DNA of 33,348 bases from Heyndrickxia acidiproducens DSM 23148 (GTDB taxonomy: Bacteria; Bacillota; Bacilli; Bacillales; Bacillaceae_C), in assembly GCF_000374345.1 (NCBI RefSeq), contig NZ_KB893999.1:14814-48161 (forward strand). The letters run 5' to 3'. The position numbers and the translations under genes are program-made. Below are positions 6,649-15,512 of the stretch, in pieces. The notes beneath the pieces were generated by a model. It had not been told where the DNA came from. It did no database searches and saw only the letters and a list, made by a program, of their open reading frames with translations. How positions within the stretch are numbered: the first letter of the stretch is position 1; each line of letters starts with the position of its first letter.

Positions 6649-7859
6649 TAAAGCTGCCTATAAGTTGTTTCATTTAATTTTTTATTTTTTATAAAGAACA
6701 TGATCTTAACATACATAACTAAGAGTAATGAGAGCGCTCCTAAAATCACCATAAAAAATTGCAGCCCCACAAGGTCTAGACCTAATCCAATAGATAATAA
6801 TGATATTTGTCCAATTCCTGTTTCATAAACTCTTTTAAAAGAAAAGAATCGACCATGAAACTCGCTTGTAATTTGCTTTTGATATAATGTTGCAGATAAC
6901 GGCATAAAAAAACCACAAGAAACTCCAAAGAAGAAGAAAGCTACAAAAGGTATAAATTGTATAGTGGTAAAAAATAATAAATTTTGTGAAATAGCTATCA
7001 ATACACAAGAAATAACGATTGTTCTCATAATATTTTGTTTCTTTACTAAATATTTAACTAAAAAACCAGTAATTATAATACTTAACCCTTCAACTGTATA
7101 TAATAACCCTTTGATTGCAGGATTATCTTGGATATTACTTACTTCAATAACGATTAAATTAAACCCAGATATAAAAGTAAAAGGAATAAGTGATAAAATT
7201 AATGTTTGAAAAACCATTGGGCGTGACCTAATTATGGGGAATATTTCTCTGAACTTATTTTTATGAATCTTTTTACTACTTTTTACATTGCTTTTGTTCT
7301 CTTCAAAATTTAAAAAGTTTGTACTTATAAGAAGAATCAAGTAGGCAATTAAGCTATATATGTATATTTCTCTTAAAGAAATTAATAATAATAGAACCCC
7401 AGCAACAGCAGTACCTATAATTCTGGCTAAAGTCATGATGTTCATTTGAATAGCATTTGCTTCCATTAACTCTTCTTCATTATCGGTGATTAATGGAATT
7501 ATAGATTGAATTCCCGGAAAGTAAAATGAAGCAGCTACACCAATTAAAACCATAGAGACCAGCATCCAAAAAATGTTATTAATTTCTACTGCCAATATCA
7601 TAAACAGTTTTCCAAGAATCCTTATTATTCCCGCTAAAATAAGAACCCTTTTCTTATTTAATGAATCAATCAAATTTCCTATAATTGGTCCAGAAATAAA
7701 TCCTGCTATTACCCCGATAATTAATATTAAAGATTGTAAAAAACTAGAGTTAACATTTAATTGAAGAAACTCTAAATTTCCAATTAACCCTAACCACATA
7801 CCCATCTCAGCCCCAAATATCCCAATCATTAGCACCCACATGTTTCTATTTTTCCACAT
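6648..7859 (-). CDS. Major facilitator superfamily exporter (macrolide-efflux-like)
   Basis: A 403-aa protein with about twelve hydrophobic segments. The loop between helices 2 and 3 reads GPIIGNLIDSLNKKRVLILAG, the usual MFS motif A position. The overall pattern resembles the MFS_3 or Mef-type efflux group, whose members export macrolides and other compounds; the substrate cannot be assigned. The ATG at 7859 lies 9 bases after AAGGTGG. Base composition is strikingly AT-rich, with many AAA, ATA and TTA codons, unlike guaA and the other flanking genes. It stands alone between a remnant and a long AT-rich gap. These features suggest recent acquisition from a low-GC donor. Confidence 0.8.
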   Translation of the reverse strand: MWKNRNMWVLMIGIFGAEMGMWLGLIGNLEFLQLNVNSSFLQSLILIIGVIAGFISGPIIGNLIDSLNKKRVLILAGIIRILGKLFMILAVEINNIFWMLVSMVLIGVAASFYFPGIQSIIPLITDNEEELMEANAIQMNIMTLARIIGTAVAGVLLLLISLREIYIYSLIAYLILLISTNFLNFEENKSNVKSSKKIHKNKFREIFPIIRSRPMVFQTLILSLIPFTFISGFNLIVIEVSNIQDNPAIKGLLYTVEGLSIIITGFLVKYLVKKQNIMRTIVISCVLIAISQNLLFFTTIQFIPFVAFFFFGVSCGFFMPLSATLYQKQITSEFHGRFFSFKRVYETGIGQISLLSIGLGLDLVGLQFFMVILGALSLLLVMYVKIMFFIKNKKLNETTYRQL

Positions 7860-8135
7860 AAACTGAATCCACCTTACCCATATATTGTTTTTCTTTATTT
7901 AAATAGAAAAACTAATCAATCTATTTTAAAGTAATTTAATCACAGCTATTTATAACTTTTTACTCTAAACCCCTATATTTACAATAACCATAGCACATTT
8001 TTTTGAAATGTTTGTCGAACATTGTTGATATAATCTAATTAATTATTAAATTTTTAGTAATGTAAATTTACAGTACCAATCTTGACCAATTTTATTCAAA
8101 AACCCAAAATAATCCCTACCAAAATTTAATACTAA
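7860..8135. other. AT-rich gap upstream of the MFS gene
   Basis: No coding region. It should hold the MFS promoter on the minus strand, but I cannot pick one with confidence. On the plus strand, TGATATAAT (8026-8034) is a full extended -10 element with no gene downstream, only the hairpin at 8143-8173. AATGTT (8007-8012) and AACATT (8018-8023) form a 6-bp inverted repeat. Confidence 0.4.
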
Positions 8136-8173
8136 AACAAAATTCCCTGCCAATTTTTATTTTTGGCAGGGAA
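8136..8173 (-). terminator. Intrinsic terminator downstream of guaA
   Basis: TTCCCTGCCAA (8143-8153) and TTGGCAGGGAA (8163-8173) form a perfect 11-bp stem with a 9-base loop. On the minus strand the stem runs into ATTTTGTTTT. It lies about 90 bp past the guaA stop codon. Confidence 0.75.
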
Positions 8174-8260
8174 CTATATCATTTTTAACTTATTTTCTCC
8201 ATATTACATCAGGATAAATGCCGATATATAGGCGTTTTCTCTTCAAATCAAGTTGTATTT

Positions 8261-9814
8261 TTACTCCCACTCAATCGTAGCCGGTGGTTTGCTTGTAATG
8301 TCATATACAACGCGGTTGACGTGCGGGACTTCGTTAACGATACGGGTTGAGATTTTTTCGAGTACTTCCCACGGAATGCGCGCCCAGTCGGATGTCATGC
8401 CGTCAATGGAAGTGACGGCGCGGATGCCGATTGTGTAATCGTATGTGCGGGCATCACCCATGACGCCGACACTGCGGATGTTTGGCAGCACGGTAAAGTA
8501 TTGCCAGATGTCACGCTCGAGGCCGGCATTTTTGATTTCTTCGCGCAAAATAAAGTCGGATTCGCGGACCATTTCGAGTTTTTCTTCGGTAATCTCACCG
8601 AGCACGCGGATGCCAAGGCCCGGGCCCGGGAACGGCTGGCGCCAGACGATTTCATCTGGGATGCCGAGTTCGGTGCCGACCGCGCGCACTTCATCTTTAA
8701 ACAAAGTATTGAGCGGTTCGATTAACGTGAAGGCCATGTCTTCCGGAAGCCCGCCAACATTATGGTGCGACTTGATCGTCTGGGCAGTGGTTGTCCCGCT
8801 TTCGATGACATCGGTGTACAATGTTCCTTGGGCAAGATAATCAATACCTTCAAGTTTCGCTGCCTCATCATCAAATACATAGATAAATTCGTTGCCGATG
8901 ATTTTGCGCTTCTTCTCGGGATCGGATACGCCTTCGAGTCTGGCCATAAACCGCTCTTTTGCGTCCACCTTGATCACATTCATATTGAAACCTTCCGAGA
9001 AAGTTTTCATGACACTTTCAGCCTCGCCTTTACGGAGCAGGCCGTGGTCTACAAAAATACAGGTCAGCTGGTCGCCAATTGCTTTATGGATCAAAACAGC
9101 AACAACGGAAGAATCAACCCCGCCGCTAAGGGCGCAAAGCACTTTTTTATCGCCAACAATCTGGCGGATTTTTTCCATTTCCATTTCAATAAAGTTTTCC
9201 ATCGACCATGTGCCTGCGCAGCCGCAAATATCAAAAGCAAACCGGCGCAACATATCGTTTCCGTAGACAGAGTGCCGCACTTCGGGGTGAAACTGGACAG
9301 CGTAGAATTTTTTATCCGGATTGCTCATTGCGGAGATCGGGCACGCCACGCTGCTCGCATCGACCGTAAACCCTTCAGGAACAGCTGTAACGAGGTCGCC
9401 ATGGCTCATCCATACCACCTGGTCAGCGGGAAGGTCGCCAAACAAGCGGGTCCGATTTTCAATATGGATCGCCGCTTTTCCGTATTCGCGCCGGCTTGCC
9501 GGTTCCACTTTGCCGCCGAACGCTTTTGTCATCAGCTGCATCCCGTAGCAAATGCCGAGGATCGGAACGCCTAAATTAAATATTTCTTCATCCACATGAA
9601 AGGCGTTTTCGTCATAGACGCTGTTCGGCCCGCCTGATAAAATAATGCCTTTTGGATTCATTGCTTTTATTTCTTCAGCTGTAAGGGTGTGCGGATGGAG
9701 CTCGCTGAATACCCCGAATTCGCGGATCCGGCGTGTAATCAACTGGTTATATTGGCTGCCGAAATCCAGCACAACAATTTTTTCCTGTTTTGCTGCATCG
9801 AATGCTTTTGCCAT
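8261..9814 (-). CDS. guaA: GMP synthase (glutamine-hydrolysing)
   Basis: Converts XMP to GMP using ATP and glutamine, the last step of guanine nucleotide synthesis. The 517-aa protein has the full domain order. The N-terminal class I glutaminase domain has Cys89 in GICYGM and the His176/Glu178 pair in QFHPEV. The ATP pyrophosphatase domain has the P-loop SGGVDSS at 230-236. The C-terminal dimerisation domain ends in KPPATIEWE, the normal GuaA terminus. A few extra N-terminal residues come before [10 protein letters not shown]. It has its own promoter, a guanine riboswitch in the leader and a terminator, and it follows yebA as in B. subtilis. Confidence 0.98.
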   Translation of the reverse strand: MAKAFDAAKQEKIVVLDFGSQYNQLITRRIREFGVFSELHPHTLTAEEIKAMNPKGIILSGGPNSVYDENAFHVDEEIFNLGVPILGICYGMQLMTKAFGGKVEPASRREYGKAAIHIENRTRLFGDLPADQVVWMSHGDLVTAVPEGFTVDASSVACPISAMSNPDKKFYAVQFHPEVRHSVYGNDMLRRFAFDICGCAGTWSMENFIEMEMEKIRQIVGDKKVLCALSGGVDSSVVAVLIHKAIGDQLTCIFVDHGLLRKGEAESVMKTFSEGFNMNVIKVDAKERFMARLEGVSDPEKKRKIIGNEFIYVFDDEAAKLEGIDYLAQGTLYTDVIESGTTTAQTIKSHHNVGGLPEDMAFTLIEPLNTLFKDEVRAVGTELGIPDEIVWRQPFPGPGLGIRVLGEITEEKLEMVRESDFILREEIKNAGLERDIWQYFTVLPNIRSVGVMGDARTYDYTIGIRAVTSIDGMTSDWARIPWEVLEKISTRIVNEVPHVNRVVYDITSKPPATIEWE

Positions 9815-9862
9815 TTGTTTTCCCCCATAATTTTTTACTTCATATTATTGTCATTTGTTTAT

Positions 9863-9917
9863 CCAAATATAAAACTGGAATTCTGTCTCCAAATAAGGTT
9901 GAAGGCAGAATTCCAGT
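9863..9917 (-). terminator. Riboswitch expression platform: terminator of the guaA leader
   Basis: ACTGGAATTCTG and CAGAATTCCAGT (plus-strand bases 9906-9917 and 9874-9885) form a perfect 12-bp stem with a 20-base loop, followed on the minus strand by TTTTATATTT. An alternative antiterminator pairs TGAAGGCAG (9938-9946) with CTGCCTTCA (9900-9908). It uses both the 3' side of P1 and the first terminator arm. Guanine binding should therefore stabilise P1, free the terminator and switch guaA off. Confidence 0.88.
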
Positions 9918-9941
9918 GCCGTTTTGCTATACACCAACTGC

Positions 9942-10010
9942 CTTCATAGTCCGGCCATTTACGGTAGCCAGGTAGAGACTTTCGAACCTTATTTTCGAAA
10001 TTATATGAAG
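9942..10010 (-). promoter_or_regulatory. Guanine riboswitch aptamer (purine riboswitch class)
   Basis: The minus-strand RNA of the guaA leader has the purine aptamer architecture. P1 is formed by CTTCATA (10004-10010) and TATGAAG (9942-9948). P2 is TTTCGAA/TTCGAAA with loop AATAAGG. J2/3 reads GTCTCTACC, and P3 has the conserved ACCGTAAAT loop. J3/1 reads GGACTATG: the C at the specificity position (C74 of the xpt aptamer) predicts guanine or hypoxanthine binding, where adenine aptamers have U. This assignment is by eye, and the fit to the conserved core is close. Confidence 0.9.
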
Positions 10011-10044
10011 AAAGCATCTCCATTGAATGATTGAATTTGTCCCA

Positions 10045-10073
10045 ATTGTAACCTTGATTCGGCACCTGGTCAA
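10045..10073 (-). promoter_or_regulatory. Sigma-A promoter of guaA
   Basis: TTGACC (10068-10073), a 17-bp spacer and TACAAT (10045-10050) on the minus strand. The -35 overlaps the last codons of yebA, so guaA is transcribed separately from the yeaC-yeaD-yebA genes as well as by any read-through. Confidence 0.85.
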
Positions 10074-12265
10074 CCACTTGTCTTTTTGATTAAATTTTCC
10101 CATAAGTGCATCAAATGCTGCCAATCCGCGTCTTTTTCATCCTTTTTATACACCAGCGCTTCGTACCGCGCAGTGAGGGGCACCATTGCATCTAATTCAA
10201 AAAACGCATCTACTTCGCGTGCATATTCCCGTAAGGTCTGGCCTTTTGGCTTTTTAAAACCATATCGTTCCAGCTGTGCCAGCAATGCCAGAAAAGCCTC
10301 TTCAAAATGGCGGAGATCCGCTTTATTTCTGTACTTTAGCAAAAGAAAGTACGGCATCCATTTCTTCCTTCTGGCGACAACCGCCCAAACGGCTAATGCG
10401 GCCGCAACAACACCAGCAATCATAATCCATAGATTGTGGGACAGCCATTTTCCGATCTGTTTGCCTAGGGATGATTTTTCCGCCTTTTTTACTGTACTTG
10501 CCGGTTGCGTTTCCTCCTGGGCCAGCTGCTGCTTTTGCTGCTGCTGTTCGGTACGGGTTTCATTTTGTGCCGCGGCAGTTGTACTTTCTTCTGAAGTTTG
10601 CTGGCTGGTGTCATTTTGGATAGAGACCGTACTGCTGTATCCCGGTGTCGGTTCAAACGGCACCCAGCCGATTCCGTAAAAGTAAACTTCCGGCCACGAG
10701 TGCGCGTCATTGTGGGTGATTTTATACACATTATAGGCTCCTGCAGATTTTTCGTACGTACCCGGCGCATAGCCCTTCACCCATCGTGCCGGAACCCCTG
10801 CCGCCCGCAGCAGTACAACCATTGCAGATGAAAAATTGTCACAATAGCCTTTTTTCGATTCAAATAAAAATTGGTCAACATAGTCCTCGCTACCCTGTGG
10901 TGTTGCGACATCACTTTGTTCGTACTGGAATTCGCCCGACTGCAAATAAGCCTCCACAGCTTTTGCCTTGTCAAAGGCAGTCTTTTGGCCTCTTGTAATA
11001 TCTTTTGCCAGCTGCCTGACACGCTTGGGCAGGGAATCCGGGAGCTGTGTATAGGTTTGCTGGTAAAATCCATTCGACATATTTCCGCTTTGATTATTGG
11101 GACTGGATTCCTTCAATTCCTTTACTGTAAAATTTTGCGGCTTGTATTGCAATGAGTAAGTGCGGACACCTTTTCTCCGCAACCGGATTTTCTCAGTCTG
11201 CTCGGAGAATTCAAGCTTGCCCAACGAGGAATCTGTGAATGATGTCAGTCCGTATGGATAAAAGAGCGTTGAGGCCGGTTCGTTGAATGTGAGTACTGCG
11301 CTGTCGTCTTTTCCCCGATACAGCCCCAGTTCCAAGTTAAAAAAATTATTTCCTTGGTTGTACTCGGTTATTTTGCTTTGTCCAGCCTGTTTCCATCCCT
11401 TGCCGGTATAATCTGTTTTTACTTCCATCCGCCAGTATTGTTCCGTTTTTACTTTCGCCCGGAAAACCGTTTCGTTGTTCCCTGTAAACGGGCCGCCGAG
11501 CCTGGAATCGTCTTCCCGCAAACCGGCTGTTTTCATCCCTGCCGTTTGCGTCGGGCCTGTTTCTGCAATCCCGGCCTGTAATTTAATAAACGGGACCGGA
11601 TCCGGCCATACCGGATTGGCCTTTGGAAATGAATAACCGATGAACACGGAACCGGCAATGACGATGAAAAGCGTAAAAACCCATCTGCCTGCCGGTTTCC
11701 CGGTTTTTGCAGCGCCGCTATTTGCCAGCATTCTTTCGCAAAATAACACACCAAGCAAAAACAGGCCTGCCGCTGCCGTGCGTATGACCGGCAGTTTTCC
11801 GTCGTAGGGCGTAAAAGTGTCCAGCACCGCGACATAAACAATCGTAATCAGCACAAAGAAAAACAGCCTTTTGCGCACCTGCACCCAGCAATGAATGAGG
11901 CAGGTCAGGATCCAAAATAAAATAAACAGCAGAAAACTGCGGTAATCATTCGTAAATTGATACCAGTCCCGCGAAAACAACAACCCTGTATTGCGTAACA
12001 GACTTGTGATGATCCCTGCAGTGCCGAGCTGATACAATTTATCGAGCGCAATCAGGATATAAAGCCATTTCATGATGCTGGTAAGATACCAGGGAACTGG
12101 CAATAAATAGAGCAGCAGTGAAAGTCCGGCAAATACGGTGAACCAGGTGGTATTGGACACTTCAGAAATTTGTTTCAGCGGCCTGATCCATTCCCAAATC
12201 AGCAAAAATGCAGCTGCGTATGCGAGAACCACTAGCCGGCTTTCCGGGCCGCCGGTTTTCTTCAT
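10070..12265 (-). CDS. yebA: Membrane-anchored transglutaminase-like protein (YebA/TgpA family)
   Basis: A 731-aa protein. The first 215 residues hold about six membrane segments. An extracytoplasmic part follows, with a transglutaminase-like core: the catalytic Cys475 in KKGYCDNFSSAM, His522 in NDAHSWPEVYF and an acidic residue at Glu538 in WVPFEPTPG, where Asp is commoner. A Gln/Thr-rich linker (about 550-600), a further membrane helix (about 614-634) and a cytoplasmic tail of the DUF4129 type close the protein. Its start overlaps the yeaD stop by 4 bp. In MoxR-DUF58-transglutaminase loci the set is thought to act in envelope maintenance, but the substrate of YebA is not known. Confidence 0.9.
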   Translation of the reverse strand: MKKTGGPESRLVVLAYAAAFLLIWEWIRPLKQISEVSNTTWFTVFAGLSLLLYLLPVPWYLTSIMKWLYILIALDKLYQLGTAGIITSLLRNTGLLFSRDWYQFTNDYRSFLLFILFWILTCLIHCWVQVRKRLFFFVLITIVYVAVLDTFTPYDGKLPVIRTAAAGLFLLGVLFCERMLANSGAAKTGKPAGRWVFTLFIVIAGSVFIGYSFPKANPVWPDPVPFIKLQAGIAETGPTQTAGMKTAGLREDDSRLGGPFTGNNETVFRAKVKTEQYWRMEVKTDYTGKGWKQAGQSKITEYNQGNNFFNLELGLYRGKDDSAVLTFNEPASTLFYPYGLTSFTDSSLGKLEFSEQTEKIRLRRKGVRTYSLQYKPQNFTVKELKESSPNNQSGNMSNGFYQQTYTQLPDSLPKRVRQLAKDITRGQKTAFDKAKAVEAYLQSGEFQYEQSDVATPQGSEDYVDQFLFESKKGYCDNFSSAMVVLLRAAGVPARWVKGYAPGTYEKSAGAYNVYKITHNDAHSWPEVYFYGIGWVPFEPTPGYSSTVSIQNDTSQQTSEESTTAAAQNETRTEQQQQKQQLAQEETQPASTVKKAEKSSLGKQIGKWLSHNLWIMIAGVVAAALAVWAVVARRKKWMPYFLLLKYRNKADLRHFEEAFLALLAQLERYGFKKPKGQTLREYAREVDAFFELDAMVPLTARYEALVYKKDEKDADWQHLMHLWENLIKKTSG

Positions 12266-13458
12266 CTTGCTTTCAACCCCTTTAAACTGGAGTAAAAATC
12301 TTCTTCATATAAAATACGGGTGCGGATTTTTTTCTGTTCCAATAAGCGGCAGTACCGGGTTTCCGTGTCTGAAACGGGTTCGTTCTCCCCTTTTATCACA
12401 AAGACAATCGCTGGATGGATGTACCCGGCCCGCTTCAAATCATCCGCAAGTGTTTCCAGCGCTTGCGGCGTGGTAATCACGACCGGCACCGCTCCTTTTG
12501 GCATTAGAATCGATCTGTTGCGGACTGGTTCCGGCTCTGTTTCCAGGACTGATTCCGGCTCCACAACGGCAAGATAGCGGAACAATACATTCCGATGCGT
12601 TTCCCCGCTTTGAACGGGAAAAAAAGCAGCAGCTTGTCCAAGCGTGCCAAGCCCGATTCTTCCCCCGCTGCGGATGGCCGCGTGGATGAGGGAAGCTGTA
12701 AATTGGACCAGCAGCTCAAAGTTTGGCGAATTTTTCCGGTCCATGAGGAGAAATAAGTCATTCGACTGCCGTATTTCAAATTCTTTTGACTGGATTTCAT
12801 TCATTCTTGCGGTTGCTTTCCAGTCAATCCATGTAAACGGATCGCCTGGCTGATAATTGCGGATGCCTGCGACTGTGGTATGATCGCTTTGAATCTTTAG
12901 CCTTGAGGCAGCCGCCCCTTGTTCATAGCCGCTTTCAACCGTTTGGTGGAGCACTTTCTGCCAGGCCGGGTATACAAGAATCTCCGTTTTTACCGCAAGC
13001 GTCACTTCTTTTTCAACCAGCCCGAGCAGATCGCCTGTTTTTATCGTCATCCTTTCAAAAACATGCTCCCCTCTTGGCACATCGGGAATTTGGTAAGAGA
13101 AAATCAGATTATTTTTAAATGCAGGGAAAAAGAGATGGGCATTTCCTGTTTCCAACCATGGTGCTTCGTCCTTGATAAGCAGGACAAACAGCGGGAATGG
13201 CCATTTGCGCTGAATTCGTATCGTCACGGTTACCGCCTCTCCTGCCTGGCAGGTGCTGCGATCCGTCTCCCTTGTTACTGCCCATGTTCCGGGCCGGCAA
13301 AAAACAGCAAGCAGGATTGCATAGAGCGCGAGCGGGAGAAAGGTGATGAATAGGAACCAGCTGGCAAATCCGCCCTGGAACATCGCATACGAAAAAACAG
13401 CAAGCAGACAGAGCAGAACCACAACCCATCCGAAGTGCGCGCTTAAACGATGTTTCAT
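12262..13458 (-). CDS. yeaD: DUF58 domain protein (YeaD-like)
   Basis: A 398-aa protein with two membrane segments near the N-terminus (about 10-27 and 30-52). An immunoglobulin-like extracellular-type region follows, and the DUF58 domain carries the diagnostic motif YQPGDPFTWIDWKATARMNE near residues 205-225. The C-terminal half has a von Willebrand A-like fold pattern (DLFLLMDRKNSPNF...). The stop of yeaC directly abuts the start, and its own stop overlaps yebA by 4 bp, so the three are translationally linked. DUF58 proteins pair with MoxR ATPases, which probably remodel or load them. The biochemical role in Bacillus is not established. Confidence 0.9.
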   Translation of the reverse strand: MKHRLSAHFGWVVVLLCLLAVFSYAMFQGGFASWFLFITFLPLALYAILLAVFCRPGTWAVTRETDRSTCQAGEAVTVTIRIQRKWPFPLFVLLIKDEAPWLETGNAHLFFPAFKNNLIFSYQIPDVPRGEHVFERMTIKTGDLLGLVEKEVTLAVKTEILVYPAWQKVLHQTVESGYEQGAAASRLKIQSDHTTVAGIRNYQPGDPFTWIDWKATARMNEIQSKEFEIRQSNDLFLLMDRKNSPNFELLVQFTASLIHAAIRSGGRIGLGTLGQAAAFFPVQSGETHRNVLFRYLAVVEPESVLETEPEPVRNRSILMPKGAVPVVITTPQALETLADDLKRAGYIHPAIVFVIKGENEPVSDTETRYCRLLEQKKIRTRILYEEDFYSSLKGLKAR

Positions 13459-14403
13459 TTATTTCGCTGCCCTTTGAACCGGCACTTCAATTACGGAAAG
13501 CAGCTCTTTCACCAGTTCATGCGGGGTTTGCCGGCTGTACTTCGCTTCATTACTTAAAATCAGGCGGTGGGCAAAAACATATGGGGCTAAATATTGAATA
13601 TCATCCGGAATCACATAGTCACGCCCGCGCAGAAAAGCATAGCTTTGCGAGGCTCTCATTAAGGCAAGTGAAGCGCGGGGGCTGACGCCGAGATAAATGC
13701 TCGGGTGGGAGCGGGATAAATCTGCGAGTTTCACAATATAGGCTTTCAAGCTTTGGTCAACGTAAACCTGCTTTGCTTCCTGCTGCAAATCTGTACATTC
13801 CGCTTTCGTAATCACCGGCTGCAGCGCTTCAATCGGCGTGCTGTTTTCCATGCGGTTCAGCATTTCAATTTCGCCTTCAATCGTTGGGTATCCCATATGC
13901 AGTTTGAACAAAAAACGGTCCAGTTGTGCCTCGGGGAGCGGGTAAGTCCCTTCATATTCAATCGGATTCTGCGTCGCCATGACGAAAAAAGGCCGGGCAA
14001 GCTTACGCGTCACACCATCAACCGTTACGCTTCTTTCCTCCATCCCTTCCAGCAGGGCGGACTGGGTTTTTGGGGAAGTACGGTTAATTTCGTCCGCTAA
14101 AACGATATTTCCCATAATCGGTCCGGGCCGGTACTGGAATTCCATCGCCTGCGGATTGTAAATGGAAACACCGGTCACATCTGACGGGAGTAAGTCCGGC
14201 GTGAATTGGATTCTTTTAAACTCCGCACCTACTGATTTTGCGAGCGCCCTCACCATCATCGTTTTTCCAACCCCGGGTACGTCCTCCAGCAGTACATGCC
14301 CCTCGGACAGCAATGCCACGAGGCTTAGCTCAGCGATTTCTGTTTTTCCAATCATGACTTTTCCGATATTATCCAAAATCCGCTGTATTGTCGGCTGCAT
14401 CAT
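13459..14403 (-). CDS. yeaC: MoxR-family AAA+ ATPase (YeaC)
   Basis: A 314-aa cytoplasmic AAA+ ATPase of the MoxR group. Walker A is DVPGVGKT (about 41-48), Walker B is VLADEINR (Asp104, Glu105), and sensor 1 is ATQNPIEYEGTYPLPEAQLDRF. The arginine-rich lid includes SPRASLALMRASQSYAFLRGRDYV. MoxR ATPases act as chaperone-like factors for the DUF58 proteins encoded next to them. It is the first gene of the yeaC-yeaD-yebA unit, and the ATG is preceded by GAGGGGGA. A second in-frame ATG follows directly, so the start may shift by one codon. Confidence 0.92.
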   Translation of the reverse strand: MMQPTIQRILDNIGKVMIGKTEIAELSLVALLSEGHVLLEDVPGVGKTMMVRALAKSVGAEFKRIQFTPDLLPSDVTGVSIYNPQAMEFQYRPGPIMGNIVLADEINRTSPKTQSALLEGMEERSVTVDGVTRKLARPFFVMATQNPIEYEGTYPLPEAQLDRFLFKLHMGYPTIEGEIEMLNRMENSTPIEALQPVITKAECTDLQQEAKQVYVDQSLKAYIVKLADLSRSHPSIYLGVSPRASLALMRASQSYAFLRGRDYVIPDDIQYLAPYVFAHRLILSNEAKYSRQTPHELVKELLSVIEVPVQRAAK

Positions 14404-14426
14404 ACTCCCCCTCTCATTCTAAAAAG

Positions 14427-14456
14427 CTTATATAGTTACCATACTATAGTTCGCAA
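14427..14456 (-). promoter_or_regulatory. Promoter of yeaC with a palindrome in the spacer
   Basis: On the minus strand TTGCGA (14451-14456), 18 bp and TATAAG (14427-14432). TATAGT (14431-14436) and ACTATA (14443-14448) form a 6-bp inverted repeat around TACCAT, lying almost wholly between the -35 and -10. This could be an operator or a coincidence of AT-rich sequence. Confidence 0.5.
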
Positions 14457-14514
14457 AAAATAAAAAGTGGAAAGATTACAAATACAACATCAGGATGGCG
14501 GGCAGCGGTTGTCA

Positions 14515-14550
14515 GTAAAAAACCGGGCATCTTTGCATCGATGTCCGGTT
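14515..14550 (-). terminator. Intrinsic terminator after nadE
   Basis: AACCGGGCATC (14521-14531) pairs with GATGTCCGGTT (14540-14550) with one mismatch. On the minus strand a T run follows, 11 bp past the nadE stop. Confidence 0.85.
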
Positions 14551-14560
14551 TAGGCAGCCA

Positions 14561-15388
14561 TTATTTCCAAAAATCATCAAAGATTGTAATCGGCATATGG
14601 CGTTTGTGCTGGCCTTTTAAGTACCAGGATTCAATCTTTGCTTTCGCTTCAGGCGATACTTCTTTCCCTTCCAGATAGTTATCAATATCATTATACGTCA
14701 CACCGAGCGCCACTTCATCGGCAAGCTGCGGCCGGTCGTCTTCCAGGTCGGCTGTCGGGGTTTTCTGATAAAGATGTTCCGGGCAGCCGAGTTCTTTTAA
14801 CAGCATTTTTCCCTGGCGTTTGTTCAGTCTGAAAATCGGGACAAGATCTGAACCGCCATCGCCGTATTTGGTGTAAAATCCGGTCACATTTTCAGCAGAA
14901 TGGTCTGTGCCCAGCACTACACAGTTTTCCATGGCCGCAATGCTGTATTGTACTTTCATTCTTTCCCTGGCCTTTTCATTCCCTTTCGCAAAATCAGAGA
15001 GCTCAATGCCTGCTTCCCTCAAAGCAGCTTCACTGGCATCAACAGCCGCTTTTATATTCACAGTCAAATCTTTATCCGGCTGAATGAACCGGACAGCGTC
15101 TTCAACATCTGCCGCGTCTTTTTGTTTGCCATACGGAAGCCTGACTGCGATAAATTGGTAGTCCTGATTACCTGTTTCTTCTTTCATTTCGTTAATCGCA
15201 AGCTGGGCCAGTTTTCCGGTCAAAGTCGAGTCCTGCCCGCCGGATAAACCGAGCACAAATCCTTTAAAAAACGAGTATTTTTTTAAGTAGCTTTTTAGAA
15301 AATCCACACTCTTACGGATTTCTTCTTTTGGATCAATTTCCGGCTGAACTTTCATCTCTTCTACAATTCTTTTTTGCATCGCATCCAT
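14561..15388 (-). CDS. nadE: NH3-dependent NAD synthetase
   Basis: Converts nicotinate adenine dinucleotide to NAD with ammonia and ATP. The 275-aa protein is full length for the Bacillus enzyme and lacks a glutaminase domain. The P-loop SGGQDS lies at 49-54, and the family landmarks [21 protein letters not shown] and [12 protein letters not shown] are present, as is the end [15 protein letters not shown]. The ATG at 15388 follows AAGGAGG at normal spacing and matches the B. subtilis start, so an upstream in-frame extension to 15475 is rejected. It is the last gene of the pncA-pncB-nadE group and ends at a terminator. Confidence 0.96.
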   Translation of the reverse strand: MDAMQKRIVEEMKVQPEIDPKEEIRKSVDFLKSYLKKYSFFKGFVLGLSGGQDSTLTGKLAQLAINEMKEETGNQDYQFIAVRLPYGKQKDAADVEDAVRFIQPDKDLTVNIKAAVDASEAALREAGIELSDFAKGNEKARERMKVQYSIAAMENCVVLGTDHSAENVTGFYTKYGDGGSDLVPIFRLNKRQGKMLLKELGCPEHLYQKTPTADLEDDRPQLADEVALGVTYNDIDNYLEGKEVSPEAKAKIESWYLKGQHKRHMPITIFDDFWK

Positions 15389-15512
15389 TTTGCTTCCTCC
15401 TTGTTCAACACTTATTGTCTTTATGCCACCATCCAGGTGATTGAAAACTCTTTTGTTGAGTTTTGCCTGTACCATCCATTTCCGGAGTTATGCAAATGCG
15501 TTCCGGCTTCTT

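Noticed and set aside
8762..9574. A long plus-strand open frame (270 aa) opposite guaA.
   Set aside because: It is antisense to the strongly conserved guaA coding sequence, has no ribosome binding site, and its protein has no recognisable features.
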